Shown here: piece by piece, positions 1-10,748 of the stretch
Position numbering within the stretch: position 1 is the stretch's first letter
How the letters are laid out: every line of letters begins with the position of its first letter
DNA from: Bryum argenteum
Lineage: Eukaryota > Streptophyta > Bryopsida > Bryales > Bryaceae
Reading direction: 5' to 3'
NCBI GenBank assembly: GCA_037043015.1
Contig: CM073321.1
Coordinates: 25,619,510-25,683,509 of the forward strand
DNA: 64,000 bases
Translations under genes and position numbers: made by a program
The notes under the pieces: model-generated
What the model was told of the DNA's origin: nothing
The model's input: the letters and a program-made list of their open reading frames with translations, nothing else
The model's database searches: none

Positions 1-143
1 TCTGGTTCTCCCACAAATCTCAGCCAGTGTCACCGAAGTCAACCCTCTGCTCCTAGTTTAGACTGGGCGCATCTCAGCCCACTTACAAGCCGTCTAAATA
101 TTACCAAAACAGCTATCTTCGGTGTATGAGCTCGTAAAGCATT

Positions 144-780
144 TCATTCCTCGTTACCCCGGCTAACAAACCTCATTTTATCATCCATGCTCGTGGTTAA
201 CCCCCAATCGCATACACCAATATACACTCGTGATTCATCTTGAGGGAAGTATAGAAGTATGTTGTCTGGTGTCACATCGTTGTGGAAGTAGTTCATCCGG
301 TGGACTTCACTCATGATATGCACTAGAGCCCAAGCAAGCTCAGTTCGTGTTATGCGAAACTGAACCAACTGCGAAGCTCGAATAAACTCATCATCGGAAT
401 GAGGTGTGAGTGCAATACGTTCAAAAACATCATCTCCATACTCTGCATCAAGGGCCACGATTGCTCGAATCGTCCCGCCATTCCACTAATACATATAGCA
501 TTGGTTCCTATTTGAATGTATGGCAATAAAAAGAAGAATACCTGGATGATGTATCCTCACGGCGAGCGACTTATTCTGATGCTCTACTTTGGCCAATTCT
601 AGTCGTGTCTCTGCATGGTTGGGAGTCTTTGCTACAAATTTCCAATACTCTTCAATGGCCAGAACCCCTCTTATGTAAACTTTGGAAATTGTGCCGTAAC
701 CACCTCTTAGTCTCTTCTTCTCGAATTCGATGATAAAGGCCGTGTCAAGAATTACTATCAAATTATTTATGCAACAGTTC
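144..780 (-). pseudogene. Protein kinase-like domain, two exon pieces
   Basis: Two minus-strand frames together read as an eukaryotic protein kinase domain. The piece at about 551-780 has a glycine loop (GGYGTISKV), a VAIK-type lysine in FVAKTP and an alpha-C-like stretch ending HHPG, then a possible GTATTC donor. The piece at 144-490 has the catalytic loop FHNDVTPDNILL (HND in place of HRD, with the catalytic Asp and the Asn present) and CDWG in place of DFG. A short intron of about 60 bases would separate them, but the reading frame does not carry cleanly across the splice signals I can see, so this is probably a decayed copy or my splice choice is wrong. Kinases of this kind phosphorylate Ser/Thr or Tyr; the substrate is unknown. 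It lies downstream, on the same strand, of the HAD phosphatase piece at 2362-3101. It may be a lone host kinase remnant or the tail of a larger mobile gene. Confidence 0.55.
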
Positions 781-962
781 TCTACTAACTTTCCTTCCTC
801 TGTGTTCCACCATCCTATGGAGCTGCGCCGGTTTTTATTATTGGAATACGGCCTCCTTCGCTGTTGAAAACACTCCGCCGTGAATACCACATCCATGAAC
901 TCCACATCGTCCAATCCATTCGTTTTCTTGTACTTATTGAATATATATCGACTGCGTTCCAT

Positions 963-1508
963 AGAGCATCAATTAATCTAAGGTCCAACCACTCCGTAAA
1001 TCAACGCTTACTAGTCTTCGGTTTCCACATCGGATCTTGGAGCGCTTCCATCATGAGGCCCATCATGTCCTCTTTGAATTTGGCAAGGGCTTCCTCTTTG
1101 TATCTCACGGATTTGCTGAACAAACCTACAAGAGTGTTGGCTTCATAAAAAAATTACAATTACATTCTCTCGAAGAAAGTTCTTGCACTTATTCGATGGA
1201 TGCTGACTACGCAGTTGATGGAAAAACTCCCAAGGCCTATGACCCCGACTCCCCCCAGCCGCATGCTTTGGCATCTTTTTGAAAAAAAATAGGAAAATCT
1301 TCCACCTTACAAACAAAAAGACTTCTTCCCTCCCCACGATAAGGAGCCAGTGGATGGAATATTTACAGAATTTCCACCCTACAGCCACTCTGCACCCTGA
1401 AGGAAAGAAAGAAGTGAGGAGGAGGAAGACCGGTCGGCCTTATGTAGACCGCGGTTGTCTGGCCGACCGGCCGACCTAGATCCGACAGTCGCCTAGTCGA
1501 CCGGCCCA
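963..1508. other. No gene seen
   Basis: Short frames only, none with a recognisable domain. The right-hand part (from about 1425) turns GC-rich with many GACCG/CGGTC words leading into the 28-bp tandem repeat. Confidence 0.5.
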
Positions 1509-1645
1509 ACCGATTGGACGGCCGGCGCCGACCGCAACCGATTGGACGGACGACGCCATCCGCAACCGATTAGACGGCTGACGCCGACCGCGACCGATCG
1601 GACGGTCGATGTCGACCGCGATCGATCGAATGGTCGTGGGCCGCC
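1509..1645. repeat. 28-bp tandem repeat, about 4.9 copies
   Basis: Units start at 1509, 1537, 1565, 1593 and 1621. Each begins ACCGATTGGACGG or a close variant and carries a GCCGACCGC block. Copies differ by point changes, so the array is not recent. It is GC-rich against an AT-rich background. Confidence 0.85.
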
Positions 1646-1770
1646 CAATCCAATCTAATGGTAACTATGAGAACTCACTTCAATACTTTCAACGGCTAAG
1701 ATGCAGCCTTGAATACGATCTAACGGTTAGGAATTTTAATGTTGTTGTAGTAATTACCCCCCCTTGGACG

Positions 1771-1801
1771 GACGTCCGGACGTCCGGACGTCCGGACGTC
1801 C
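1771..1801. repeat. GACGTCCG octamer repeat, about 4 copies
   Basis: The 8-bp unit GACGTCCG repeats without change. Since GACGTC and GTCCGGAC are each palindromic, the whole run can fold on itself on either strand. Confidence 0.85.
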
Positions 1802-1845
1802 ATCCAAGTATACTCAAAAGACGTCCATTTTGACATCCCTGATGG

Positions 1846-2361
1846 TTACGGCTGCAGCAATGGTCGCCTTAGTCTATGAAAAGAGATAGAAAAATGTAAG
1901 TTAATCACATTACGATTGGAGTTAACAACCACAGAAAAATTCATAGATGAATTGCTTTACTTATCACATACCTATACCAGACGTGGATCCTCAACTAACT
2001 CAAAATCATCATAAAGCTTTCTTTGCGGAGCAGAATTCAACTTGATTCGTCTATCATGGTTCGGTTCCAAAATCAAATCATGAGAAGCAGCGCAACGGAA
2101 ATCAAAATCATTGTCCAAAACCGAGACGGAATAGGACACGTGGATACGACTTCATTTAAGAGGAATCATCAACAAGGATGATATGCAATATAATATAGCC
2201 AAATCAGCTCGACTCGAGTTAAATCAATCCTGACAGAACAAGCACCATTATATACTACGATAAGATAAAATGTCGAACCCAAGGACGCTCTGAAACGAAA
2301 CCAGTTCGGAGACCAATAAATATTATTGAAATCATTTATTATAATCTAGAAAATATACATG
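1846..2361. other. No gene seen; one palindrome
   Basis: No supported coding frame. A diverged copy of the window's 21-bp palindrome is at about 2205-2222 (CTCGACTCGAGTTAAA). Confidence 0.5.
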
Positions 2362-3101
2362 TCAAATTTGATTCTTGTCTGCTGAGACCAAGTAAGGGTA
2401 ACTAGCTAAATCATGCAGTAGCTTCCTAGAAGCCTCTACGGCGCTACTAAGCACTTCAAATTCTGAAGTATCGAGTTCTTCAAAGAGCATTCTAGACCCA
2501 ATGTTGTCTTCCCTACAGAAAGACAGCAAGCCCTGACAGCGGCTTTGATGTAGCCGTTGAATCCTAGGGAGAAGCTCGTCAACCAAGAATCTGTCAGAGA
2601 CATCATGCTCTCACCAGGAGACTGGTAGAACGACATGCTCGGGTTCATTCACGACGTGCTTCTCACGGCTATCATCAATGATGATCGCGTCATACTAATG
2701 AAACTTTCAGTTCAGAGCATCGAAAAGCATATTGAGTGGTTTGAGGAAGAGATCCTTATTAGTCCCCTTCACCTCAACTTATTCCGCGGTCCACAAACCT
2801 TGACAACCTCACATGAGTTGTGCCCTCAAACAAGGTACGGGGATGGCACACCCTGGAACAAGTAGTCACATATAGACTTCGTGGTCGCATGAACCATTGA
2901 ACTCCATACGGAAGCATATGCAACTTCACTCAGCTCACGAAGGAAATCCACGCCAAAGGGCCGAACAAAAACGGCCTTGGGACCAATCGGAGCGGGTACG
3001 ACAAAGGAATGTGCATTCAAGACCATATTGCAAGCTTGGTCCTTTGGCATAAATCTCTTCTTCTTGCGAACACATAGAATATTGTTCAAGTCCAAATACA
3101 A
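2362..3101 (-). pseudogene. FCP1/NIF-like HAD phosphatase domain, decayed
   Basis: On the minus strand the frame at 3101-2826 reads a HAD start of the LDLN type (LDLNNILC), then RPFGVDFLRELSEVAYASVW, SSM and ICDYLF, the pattern of the C-terminal-domain phosphatase / NLI-interacting-factor family. After a gap or intron the family continues in another frame: TNKDLFLKPL, then DAIIIDDSREKHVVN (the conserved D-D-S segment), then a helical tail ending at the TGA at 2362. The plant LDLNG-type members carry Asn where classical FCP1 has the second Asp of DxDxT, as here. Several in-frame stops lie between the two halves, only some of which an intron could remove, so it is probably not functional. Known members remove phosphate from RNA polymerase II CTD or other proteins; the role here is inferred only from family. 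Confidence 0.6.
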
Positions 3102-4491
3102 TCTTATAGTAGAAGGAAGGAAGGAGTACAGACGGTGTTAAGTAACACTCGGAATTGTACTGGGCCAACCCGAGACAATGTTGACTGCAATGTTGAGTAA
3201 CGGTGAACACTGTGTTAACTTAGCTTTGGCTTTGGTTGTCTTGAGGTAACTTAGAGAAGGGTGCTTTTGGCACCAGCGTTGTTGCCTAAGGACAACGTTG
3301 AAAGGGAAGTGTTTAAAACTTAGCCAACGAGGGAATGATAGAGAGAGAGAGAGAGAACGGAGGCAGGAGCTACACTTACTAGCGTTGTCGTAGGTTGTCT
3401 AACAGATAAGCAACAAAGGAGGGTGAAGGACGTTCTTCCCAGTAACATTCACGGCTTGCAGCGAAGGGAGCGAACTTCACAAGCAAGAAGCAGCATGCAG
3501 GAAGCGTAGGAAGTAGGGGGTTAAGACTTTGAACATCGTGTAGTTTAGAGCACGCAATTGTAGAGAGAAGACCGGCCTTTGCCTTGTATTGATAATGGAA
3601 TAAGAGTACAAGTGTTTCACTCCTAATCTCATGTCTCAATGTCTAACAAAAACAAGGTCCCTACTCTGAGTCGACTACACTCTTAAGTAGTGCTGATATC
3701 TCCAAAGTCTTCTGCTGCTGATCGGTGGCCCTATCCTCCCGACTTGGCCTCGTTCTCCCTGTTGGCAACGTTGGCTACGGTAACAAGGATGATATTGAGC
3801 CACTTGCATGGCACCTTTGAAGAAATAAGACGAGGGACATCCTCCACGCCTGCAACTACCGGACAATGCGAATGACTCATCTCTTGTTCAGAAGGGGGGC
3901 AGACAAATGTGTAGATAGTTAAGTACTGCACTGCCACATTTCAAGACTGACCAACGATATAATACTCAGCAATCCGATATCCAAACAATGCGATCACACC
4001 GAACTCATAAAAAAAGGATTCATTGAAAATGAGATTTTGGTACGGGAAGAACTTACCGGCGCCTCTGATTGAGTTTCAGCAGTTTGTGCATCTCGTACAG
4101 CGGTGAAGGATGATATAGGAATGTATACCTCGAGCAAGATGAATCCGGAATGTGACCTTCATTGTGATCATCTTGCGCTGTGTTACTTGGCTCACCATGA
4201 AAATGACTCAGTGGACTACTGACTTGCATAGGGGAGACCTCATGAGACAGAAATACATTTGGAACACTTCACAAATCAACAGAGCTTGTGTAAAAATCAA
4301 AGGGAGAAAATGTGTAAGAAAATATTATTGTATTCCAAACTTTGCGTTTAAAATGAGCGTCATTTACAAAAAGTTTTTATCCGATGAACGTTAAGTCCAA
4401 TCTAACAAAACTGTGCTAGGGAGATATATACTAGGCTAACAAAAACTTTTGAAGGCTTGTGCAGGCGATGTGCCATTAGACGTAGAAGCAG
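3102..4491. other. No gene supported
   Basis: Only short, overlapping frames on both strands. A short (AG)n run is at about 3341-3358. A good palindrome copy is at 4492-4512. Confidence 0.45.
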
Positions 4492-4533
4492 TTCAACTCG
4501 AGTCGAGTTAAATGACAGACTAGATCATGCACT

Positions 4534-5344
4534 TCAACCTGATTCAATAACGTATGTATTGAGAGTCTCATCTTGTGTTCCTATTTGCTCCTCTTCATCG
4601 ATCGGCTTCATTTCCACATCGACTAGGTCCGTGAAAATGGAGCCACTTGCGGAGCCTTCACCTCCACAATCCACGTGATCGATATTGCCCGCAAGTGCTG
4701 GAGCTGCAGTCGACTCGAATGGCATGCCCTGGAGGGAACGTCGAGGAGATGCCTAGCGAGCTGTGCACCGCTCTCGGAAGAGTGAGTAACCTCCTCGGTC
4801 AGAAGCAGAGGTTCATTATGACTTGGGTCGAGTGTGAAAAGCGGCTTTGCATGGAGGTTCAAAAGCGCTTGGACTACTATCCCAGGTATTCTCTCGAAGG
4901 CTTGAGAAATCATTTTGCTCCATCCTTGCTCATCCTCCAGTATCTGAGCACTACAATCCTCGCGCTCTCGAGCAAGCATTGCTTTGACCTCGATCCTATG
5001 TGGAGCCTACGCTTCCTTCTGCATTTTAACCAACTTCTTCATTAGAGTGTCAATGGATGTCGTCCCCTTTTGCTTCTTCAGAGGCGAAGGGGTGGAAGCC
5101 GGAAGAGAGCTATCGAAGAAGCCGTGTTCCTAGGGCTGAGGAAGATGGGAAGTTGAGCCTCGCCCAGTTTGGGGCGTAATCGGAAGTTGGGATCCGTAGG
5201 CATCACCTTCTTCGTCAGGGTTGTCATCGTCATCACTTGACCCGATTACTATAGGTCTAGGGGCATTTACGTCAAGTGGTAACTCTACTCCCTTGACCTT
5301 CATCTTGCCCTTCCCTTCTCGACCTTCAAGCGGGGTGGTGGCGT
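4534..5344 (-). pseudogene. Unrecognised gene, C-terminal acidic part
   Basis: Minus-strand reading gives a coherent but unfamiliar sequence: GVELPLDVNAPRPIVIGSSD followed by a run of Asp and a Ser/Thr/Pro-rich stretch, then LVKMQKEA, an alpha-helical segment (AREREDCSAQILEDEQGW) and an acidic tail ending in VIESG at 4534. It looks like the disordered tail of the protein whose folded parts lie at 5893-8735. A few stops and at least one frame change interrupt it. I do not recognise the family. Confidence 0.4.
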
Positions 5345-5540
5345 TTATAGTCTCTCTCTGGACCCGAAATCCTCACCGATAGGGTACCCACTTTCAAAAT
5401 CTCGACGACCCAAATTTAAGACCGCTATTGAAAGTTGGACAATAACGTCGTGCTCGTCGTTGTAGCTGATCGAATAATTCATCAGTGAACACATTTGCGA
5501 GAAGACAGAGCAAGAGATGAGCAAGTCAATAACTTGTACG

Positions 5541-5875
5541 TTTAACTCGATTCGAGTTAAAACGGAGCTAGCGTGTAAGAGCAATACTATACTACTCTGA
5601 TGTGCGCATTCAACTCGACTTGAGTTGAATACCAAATATGAACTACTAAGAGGCAGCATTCAATACATTCAACTCGAGTCGAGTTAAATTGAAGACCGCA
5701 TGAGAAAAATGGACCTAACTAGCCTATAGTACGCATTCAACTCGACTCGAGTTAAATATGAAAACATAGTTCAGAGCAGACTTAGAATAATCCATTCAAC
5801 TCGACTCGAGTTAAATACAAAGTCATTAATTTGTAAGAGACGCATTTCAATATATTCAACTCGAATCAAGTTGAA
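5541..5875. repeat. Six-copy palindrome array inside an intron
   Basis: Palindromes with arms close to TTCAACTCGA and TCGAGTTGAA start at 5541, 5609, 5668, 5736, 5795 and 5855, so the spacing alternates between about 68 and 59-60 bases. Sequence between the palindromes is not conserved by eye. The array lies in what I read as an intron of the minus-strand gene. Confidence 0.85.
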
Positions 5876-5892
5876 TCATTAAGTATGTCCTT

Positions 5893-6600
5893 ACCCAAGC
5901 GGCATAGTAGAGCTTTCCGCCACCAAAGACAGTGAGGACCGCATCCCCTTCCTTGCAGAAGTGATCGAGCGACTTTAGGTAGAACTCCATACGGTACTCG
6001 AGTTCGTTGTACCTCCCTACGATGTTGAACTCTAGAATGACGACGGCTGAAAAGAACTTGGAGAGGTTCGACATCTTTAGCTTCTACAATTTTTGAAAGA
6101 AGAAGAGGATCTGGACATGATCTCTTGCCTTCATGGTCGAGAGGGTTTGATCCTCGAGTCGCTTGTATGTTGCGGGAATATATTCTGCATACTCAATCTT
6201 GTAGTTCTTCCCAAACTCGCAACTATCGAGGTGATTCTTAATCCTCACCTCCGCATCCCTAGATCCGCAAATCCAAACCTAAGCGGGGATTTTAGTGACC
6301 ATTGGGTCTGTGATGGACTTCACGACCAGGAAGACGTTTTAGAAGTATGAAACAAAGCTTCATGACGTTGATACCTCCTTTGCTCCGGGGAGATTACAGA
6401 AGTCCATTCTTCCGACCTTGATTCTCTTGGAAGATAATTTGTTCCAAGAATCATCGTGCCAATCTCCTTGTTTGCAAGGAAGGCTCTGAAGAACTCTTCT
6501 GCATACGACGAGAGTACTTATGTCGACTTGTTCTTGTTGCTGGGGAATTTGGACTGCGCAAAGAACGTCTCGCCGGGATTTGTGATCAGACCGTTTAGTG
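5893..6600 (-). pseudogene. Unrecognised gene, central exon(s)
   Basis: One minus-strand frame, with a few stops, runs from about 6345 to 5893 and ends at a clean GTAAGG donor after GGGKLYYAAW. Readable parts are IPATYKRLEDQTLSTMKARD, AVVILEFNIVGRYNELEYRM and EGDAVLTVFGGGK. The last motif is faintly like class I methyltransferase-type folds (a helix, then a strand, then a Gly-rich turn), but that is a guess. Upstream, at about 6360-6600, another frame reads AEEFFRAFLANKEIGTMILG. The intron that follows the GTAAGG donor holds the six-copy palindrome array. Confidence 0.4.
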
Positions 6601-6609
6601 TAGCTAGCG

Positions 6610-7171
6610 TTATCTTGAAATCTCTCTCTTGAATTTCTTCCAGCTCTCCTTCTTGAAGTCCTCACTCGTGCTGAACAACATTAAGTTAAGGCACATGTTG
6701 TGAATCACGTGCTTTACGATGGTCTTCCTCCTGCAGCGCTCCAGCCAGTCTTGGGCGCTGTAGCAGTCTACAAACACACCCTTCACCTGCTTCAACGTGA
6801 CTTTGGAGTATGTGTATGACCGTTTTGGGTTCGGTCTGTTCAGCATATGCTCGGCTAACCGTTTTAGCTGGGGGTGGCTTCTGTTGCCGATCCATTTGAA
6901 GAACTCCCTGGAGATGTTTCCATGCTCTGCCTTCCACTTCCCCAACTCCTTTATCTTCCTTCATGTGTTTGGGTCGATGAGCTCTCTTTGGGATGCGGCT
7001 GAAATGAGCTCAAGCCAAACCTCGTGGACATCATCAGGAGCACAGATGATTTTTAGCACATTCTACATGTTGAGCTTATCTCTGGCCGTCTTGCTTCATG
7101 TCCCTGCTCTCTGGGCGCTTTCAACGTCAATGAGAGCAAATCTAAGCTTAACAGCTTCCATGAACTCCTGT
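6610..7171 (-). pseudogene. Unrecognised gene, exon after palindrome intron
   Basis: The exon appears to open after a CAG acceptor at about 7172 with EFMEAVKLRFALIDVESAQ and continues through IICAPDDVHEVWLELISAAS to ELGKWKAEHGNISREFFKWI and NPKRSYTYSKVTLKQVKGVF. It is helical, with no domain I can name. About three in-frame stops are present. It is spliced in my reading to the exon at 7330-7920 across an intron of about 160 bases that carries two palindrome copies (7204, 7294). Confidence 0.45.
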
Positions 7172-7203
7172 ATCAACCAAGTACGATAGTGAGTTAGGAA
7201 TTT

Positions 7204-7318
7204 AGTTCGAGTCGAGTTGAAATAGGTTAGAGCTGGAATGGAGTCTGGACGAGGTGTTCATAGAAATTGTTCGTATTTAGTGTTTAATGACACAATTCGA
7301 TTTGATTCAAGTTGAATG
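7204..7318. repeat. Two palindrome copies in a second intron
   Basis: A partial copy is at 7204-7221 and a degenerate one at about 7294-7318. Both sit between the exons ending at 7330 and starting at 7171 on the minus strand. Confidence 0.6.
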
Positions 7319-7329
7319 AAATTGCACAT

Positions 7330-7920
7330 ACATTGAACGCGTCATTCGATGGTTTCTTGCCCTTCGAGTTCTTCTGTCTAACGAGCCAACCAACCTCAAT
7401 AACCTCCTTTGGATTTTCCGGTCTACCGAGACTCATCCACAACTCCCGCGCCTCGATGATGTTTGTCGCCTACGTTGGATTTGTGTTCATGAAGTGGTTG
7501 ACCCTGTTGTAGTACGCGGAGATCTTTTGAATCATGGACTTATCTTAATTTCAGACTACGAAGCACTCTCAGATCTTAAAACAGTCCCTGCTCTCCATAT
7601 TTTGAAACAGTCCATGATCTCCACATCTACATCTTGCCTATTTTGCAACTGCTTGGAGGCCTCGACACAGTGTTGTTCATTCACCATGAAGAACTCCCTG
7701 TTCTGTATCTCCTCCTATAATTCTGGTTTTATGAGCTTATCCTTGGGGAAGACGCAGAGGGTGTTCTTCTTTTCCCTATTGGACATCTCAATCAAGAAAT
7801 GTATCGTGTGCATCTCCTTAGCCTGCTGGATGTTTAGGTCTGCAGGGGGTGTATGGAGCCGCTCGATTGTTATCTCTAACATTTTCTCCGCGTTGAAGAT
7901 GCACGAGTCCTAGCACAAAG
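7330..7920 (-). pseudogene. Unrecognised gene, upstream exon(s)
   Basis: Minus-strand reading gives CIFNAEKMLEITIERLHTPP, then FLIEMSNREKKNTLCVFPKD, EEIQNREFFMVNEQHCVEAS and, after another piece, IIEARELWMSLGRPENPKE and GWLVRQKNSKGKKPSNDAFN, ending at a GTATGT donor at about 7329. The sequence has the texture of a real protein interrupted by a handful of stops. No family recognised. Confidence 0.42.
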
Positions 7921-8079
7921 CCCAGTAGTTCTTGAAGACCTGCATGGACTCTTTGTAATCGACAACTTTTTTTGTTGTCTACGGGGATGTCTGTTAATGC
8001 CGAGGCTTAGCTTGCGTGATCAATCTCCATCGGATCAGCCAGGGTCGACTTCTTTGTCGTGACTGTTTTTAGCTTCTTT

Positions 8080-8735
8080 GGTGTCGGCCCCCGCTCTGTT
8101 TGGAACGCATTCACCTTGGGCTTCCTTGATCCACTTCCCTTCGTCTCAGGAGTCTAATATATATAGGATCGATTTGTCGCTGCCACTTTGCATGTTCACT
8201 TCCTACGTCAGACGAAGGAGTTGCATTTGCATCTTTTTCCGTTGCAGCTTTGCCTTGAAGTTCACCATGGCAATGACCAATGATCGGAGCCGAGGTGTGA
8301 GAACATTTGGAGGCTGCTAGTCACCAAACTTGGTCTTGAACCGATACTCGCGAATATGTTGCTTGACATTCTTGGCCAAGGAATCGTACTAAGTATTTCT
8401 TATATTCTCGACATGAGCCCATATGTCAAAATCGATTTTCAGCATATTGATCATGTAAGTAAACTAGTAGTCTTGGTCATCAGTTGTGTCTTTAGTGAGG
8501 TCGTCCACGATGCACGTCACGTAGATCCAGTCCGCGTTATGGACGACTATATCGTTGATGTTCTCCTTCATATTTACAGGAAGGTTGCACTCTGATCCCC
8601 TGTATTTGGTGACGACAGCCAGCTTGTCCGTGTGGGGTGTAAGGAGCATACTCCACCATTCGACATCGTGAGGCTCTTTGTGTTCCCACATGTCGCAAAA
8701 TATTTCTGGGTCTGCGACTTTCGTGTCCTTCTAAG
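8080..8735 (-). pseudogene. Unrecognised gene, N-terminal part
   Basis: Minus-strand frame from 8735 reads KVADPEIFCDMWEHKEPHDV, then EWWSMLLTPHTDKLAVVTKY, NLPVNMKENINDIVVHNADW and IYVTCIVDDL, ending at a stop at 8464. Beyond it the same sense continues with INMLKIDFDIWAHVENIRNT and EYRFKTKFGD near 8340 and PRLRSLVIAMVNFKAKLQRK near 8260. This is the most convincing protein-like stretch of the region, yet I cannot assign a family. It is followed on the upstream side (above 8846) by a dense palindrome cluster where a promoter would be expected. Confidence 0.45.
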
Positions 8736-8845
8736 GAACATAGAGCTTGAAGAATGTTGTGAGCCTTTCCTTCGGATTGTTCTCTGCTGATGAGACGCAA
8801 ATGCTGGATTAGTTTCGAATCTCATTGAGAATTGCTGGAATTTTA

Positions 8846-9429
8846 TTCAACTCGACCCGAGTTGAACCAAGAAGCTATTCGTATGTATGGCAGTTTAGGT
8901 TGAGTAAATTATATTGACGAGCTTTGAAATCAACTTGAGTCGAGTTGAACCTATCTTACGGTTGTAATTTTGCTCTAACAACTACTGTAGGCAGGATATA
9001 TTATTAACAGAGTCGAGTAGAATGTATCGTGTGGAGGATTTTGAGAGGGAGAATTTGTAATTCAACTCAAGTCAAGAATTCGTAATTCAATACACTTATC
9101 TCATTTCAACTCGAGTCGAGTTGAATATAACATTTGGATTTTCCTTTCGGTGGCGTCAAAGGATATTTAACTCGAGTCGAGTTGAATTTGTAATGTTGTG
9201 GCCTTCATCTTTGGCGTTATCCTATTTAACTGAACTGTTTGTGAATATCAGGATATTCAACTCGAGTCGAGTTGAATTTATTTCTCGTGGTGGCTCTCCT
9301 GTGTAGAGTTATCTTTATTCAACTAAACTAAATCTGAGTAATTTGTAATTCAACTCAAGTTGAATTGAATCATTAAGATGATGTCTCCGCTAAGTGGTGT
9401 TCTCTCGATTCAACTCAAGTCGAGTTGAA
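8846..9429. repeat. Palindrome cluster, about nine copies
   Basis: Copies lie near 8846, 8930, 9010 (partial), 9061, 9105, 9166, 9256, 9349 and 9409. Those at 9105-9125 and 9256-9276 are perfect: 10-base arms TTCAACTCGA and TCGAGTTGAA around one central base. The cluster sits just upstream of the minus-strand gene and is cut off by the chromovirus insertion at 9457; it resumes at 12123. Confidence 0.9.
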
Positions 9430-9456
9430 TCTACAGACTGTGGCTATATCACGCTG

Positions 9457-10748
9457 TGTCGCAACCCTTGCTAGCTCACGTTGGCTTACACCAACTTTTT
9501 CCCAACTCTAGCAAGTGTCACGAGCGCTAACTCTGCACATCCCCCACATGCACAAAGTTAGCTCTCCATACCAACCACCAAGCTCACTGCTTGGTTATCA
9601 ATCCCTCTTACTCATGCAACCGGGACTCAACCCCTTCGTAGGTAGCCAATGGTTAGGTGCGGACTTCCACTTATGTCCAAGGCCCAACTTGGTGGCACTC
9701 CCATATCACGCGGCCTAACCGCACTTGGTGGTGTCTCTTCACCACCGCCCATGACCACCATGGTGACCCCAAGGCCACCAAGTAATCACAACGCCGGCGG
9801 TGAGACACCACCCCACATCGGTAGCACTCATGGTCCTCATTTTGCCTATATGAGTCCCCGTGGTGAAGCCCCAACACTAGCTCCCCCACCGGGACTCACC
9901 TTGTCCTTATGAGCCACCGTGGTGAAGCCCCAACACTAGCTCCACCCACCGTGCCTCATTTTGCACTTTGAGTCCCCATGGTGGAGCCCCAACACTAGCT
10001 CCACCCATTGGGACTCACCTTGGCTTGGGAGTCCCCATGGTGAGGCCCCAACACTAGCCACACCACTCGGGACTCCCACCTTGGTCACCACCAAGGCACC
10101 ATGGGAGTGGGGAGGAGACCAGCCCTCCCCATAGTATACTCTGTGGGATTCGGCAGCCCCTGGTCCTAGGTGAAGGGCTGGACCCTCACACCTCTTAGTT
10201 TTGGAAGACCACCCAATCTCCCAATGCCTTAGCCGCTGGAAGGCCCCGGGAGACTTCCTGAACCTTCCAGGGCTCGTATCTACCTCGTCCCGCATCCAAA
10301 CGCGACGAGCGACCACTCTATCGACATCTACTCGTCAAGTAGATGCCGATAGACACCTTACTTGCCTCATTCCGACAAGTATTGAGGGAGTTATGCCCCT
10401 CTGAAGATTCGGGAGTCCCGGGCCAGCTTCCCAGTCCAGCACTGTCCCTGGACAGCACTCACTTTAGTCCCACAATCTTCCAACTCCCATAACTTTTAGC
10501 TCACACCTCCAACTGAGGTGCTCTAGCATCCCGGAATCGTGGCAACATGAGCTTCCATAATCTCATGTCCATTCCCTCGTGGCTCCTAGTCTCCGTGGGT
10601 GAGAGGCGTCTCCAACGCCCGGGGTCCTCTCCCACACTAGGCCCACTTAGGTTCCCTTCACCTTGGCACCCCAAGGCCCGGGCGTCACTCCGGTGTCCCC
10701 CTTGGGCCCTTGGTGTTGCGGGCACTCCTCAAGGAGAGGTGCGCGACA
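9457..10748 (-). repeat. Full-length LTR of the chromovirus
   Basis: C-rich on the plus strand, with several internal near-repeats of a block containing CCCCAACACTAGCTCCACC. Its minus-strand start TGTCGCGCACC matches the start of the partial LTR at 11969. It also resembles the LTR-like stretch at 22114-22970 in block order. Confidence 0.8.

Noticed and set aside
3690-3937. Overlapping frames on both strands that look protein-like in part
   Set aside because: No domain, no splice context and no agreement between strands; too short to support.
8846-9429. CRISPR-like regularly spaced repeats
   Set aside because: The units are palindromes with unequal spacers in a plant nuclear setting with introns; there are no cas genes and the repeats are degenerate.
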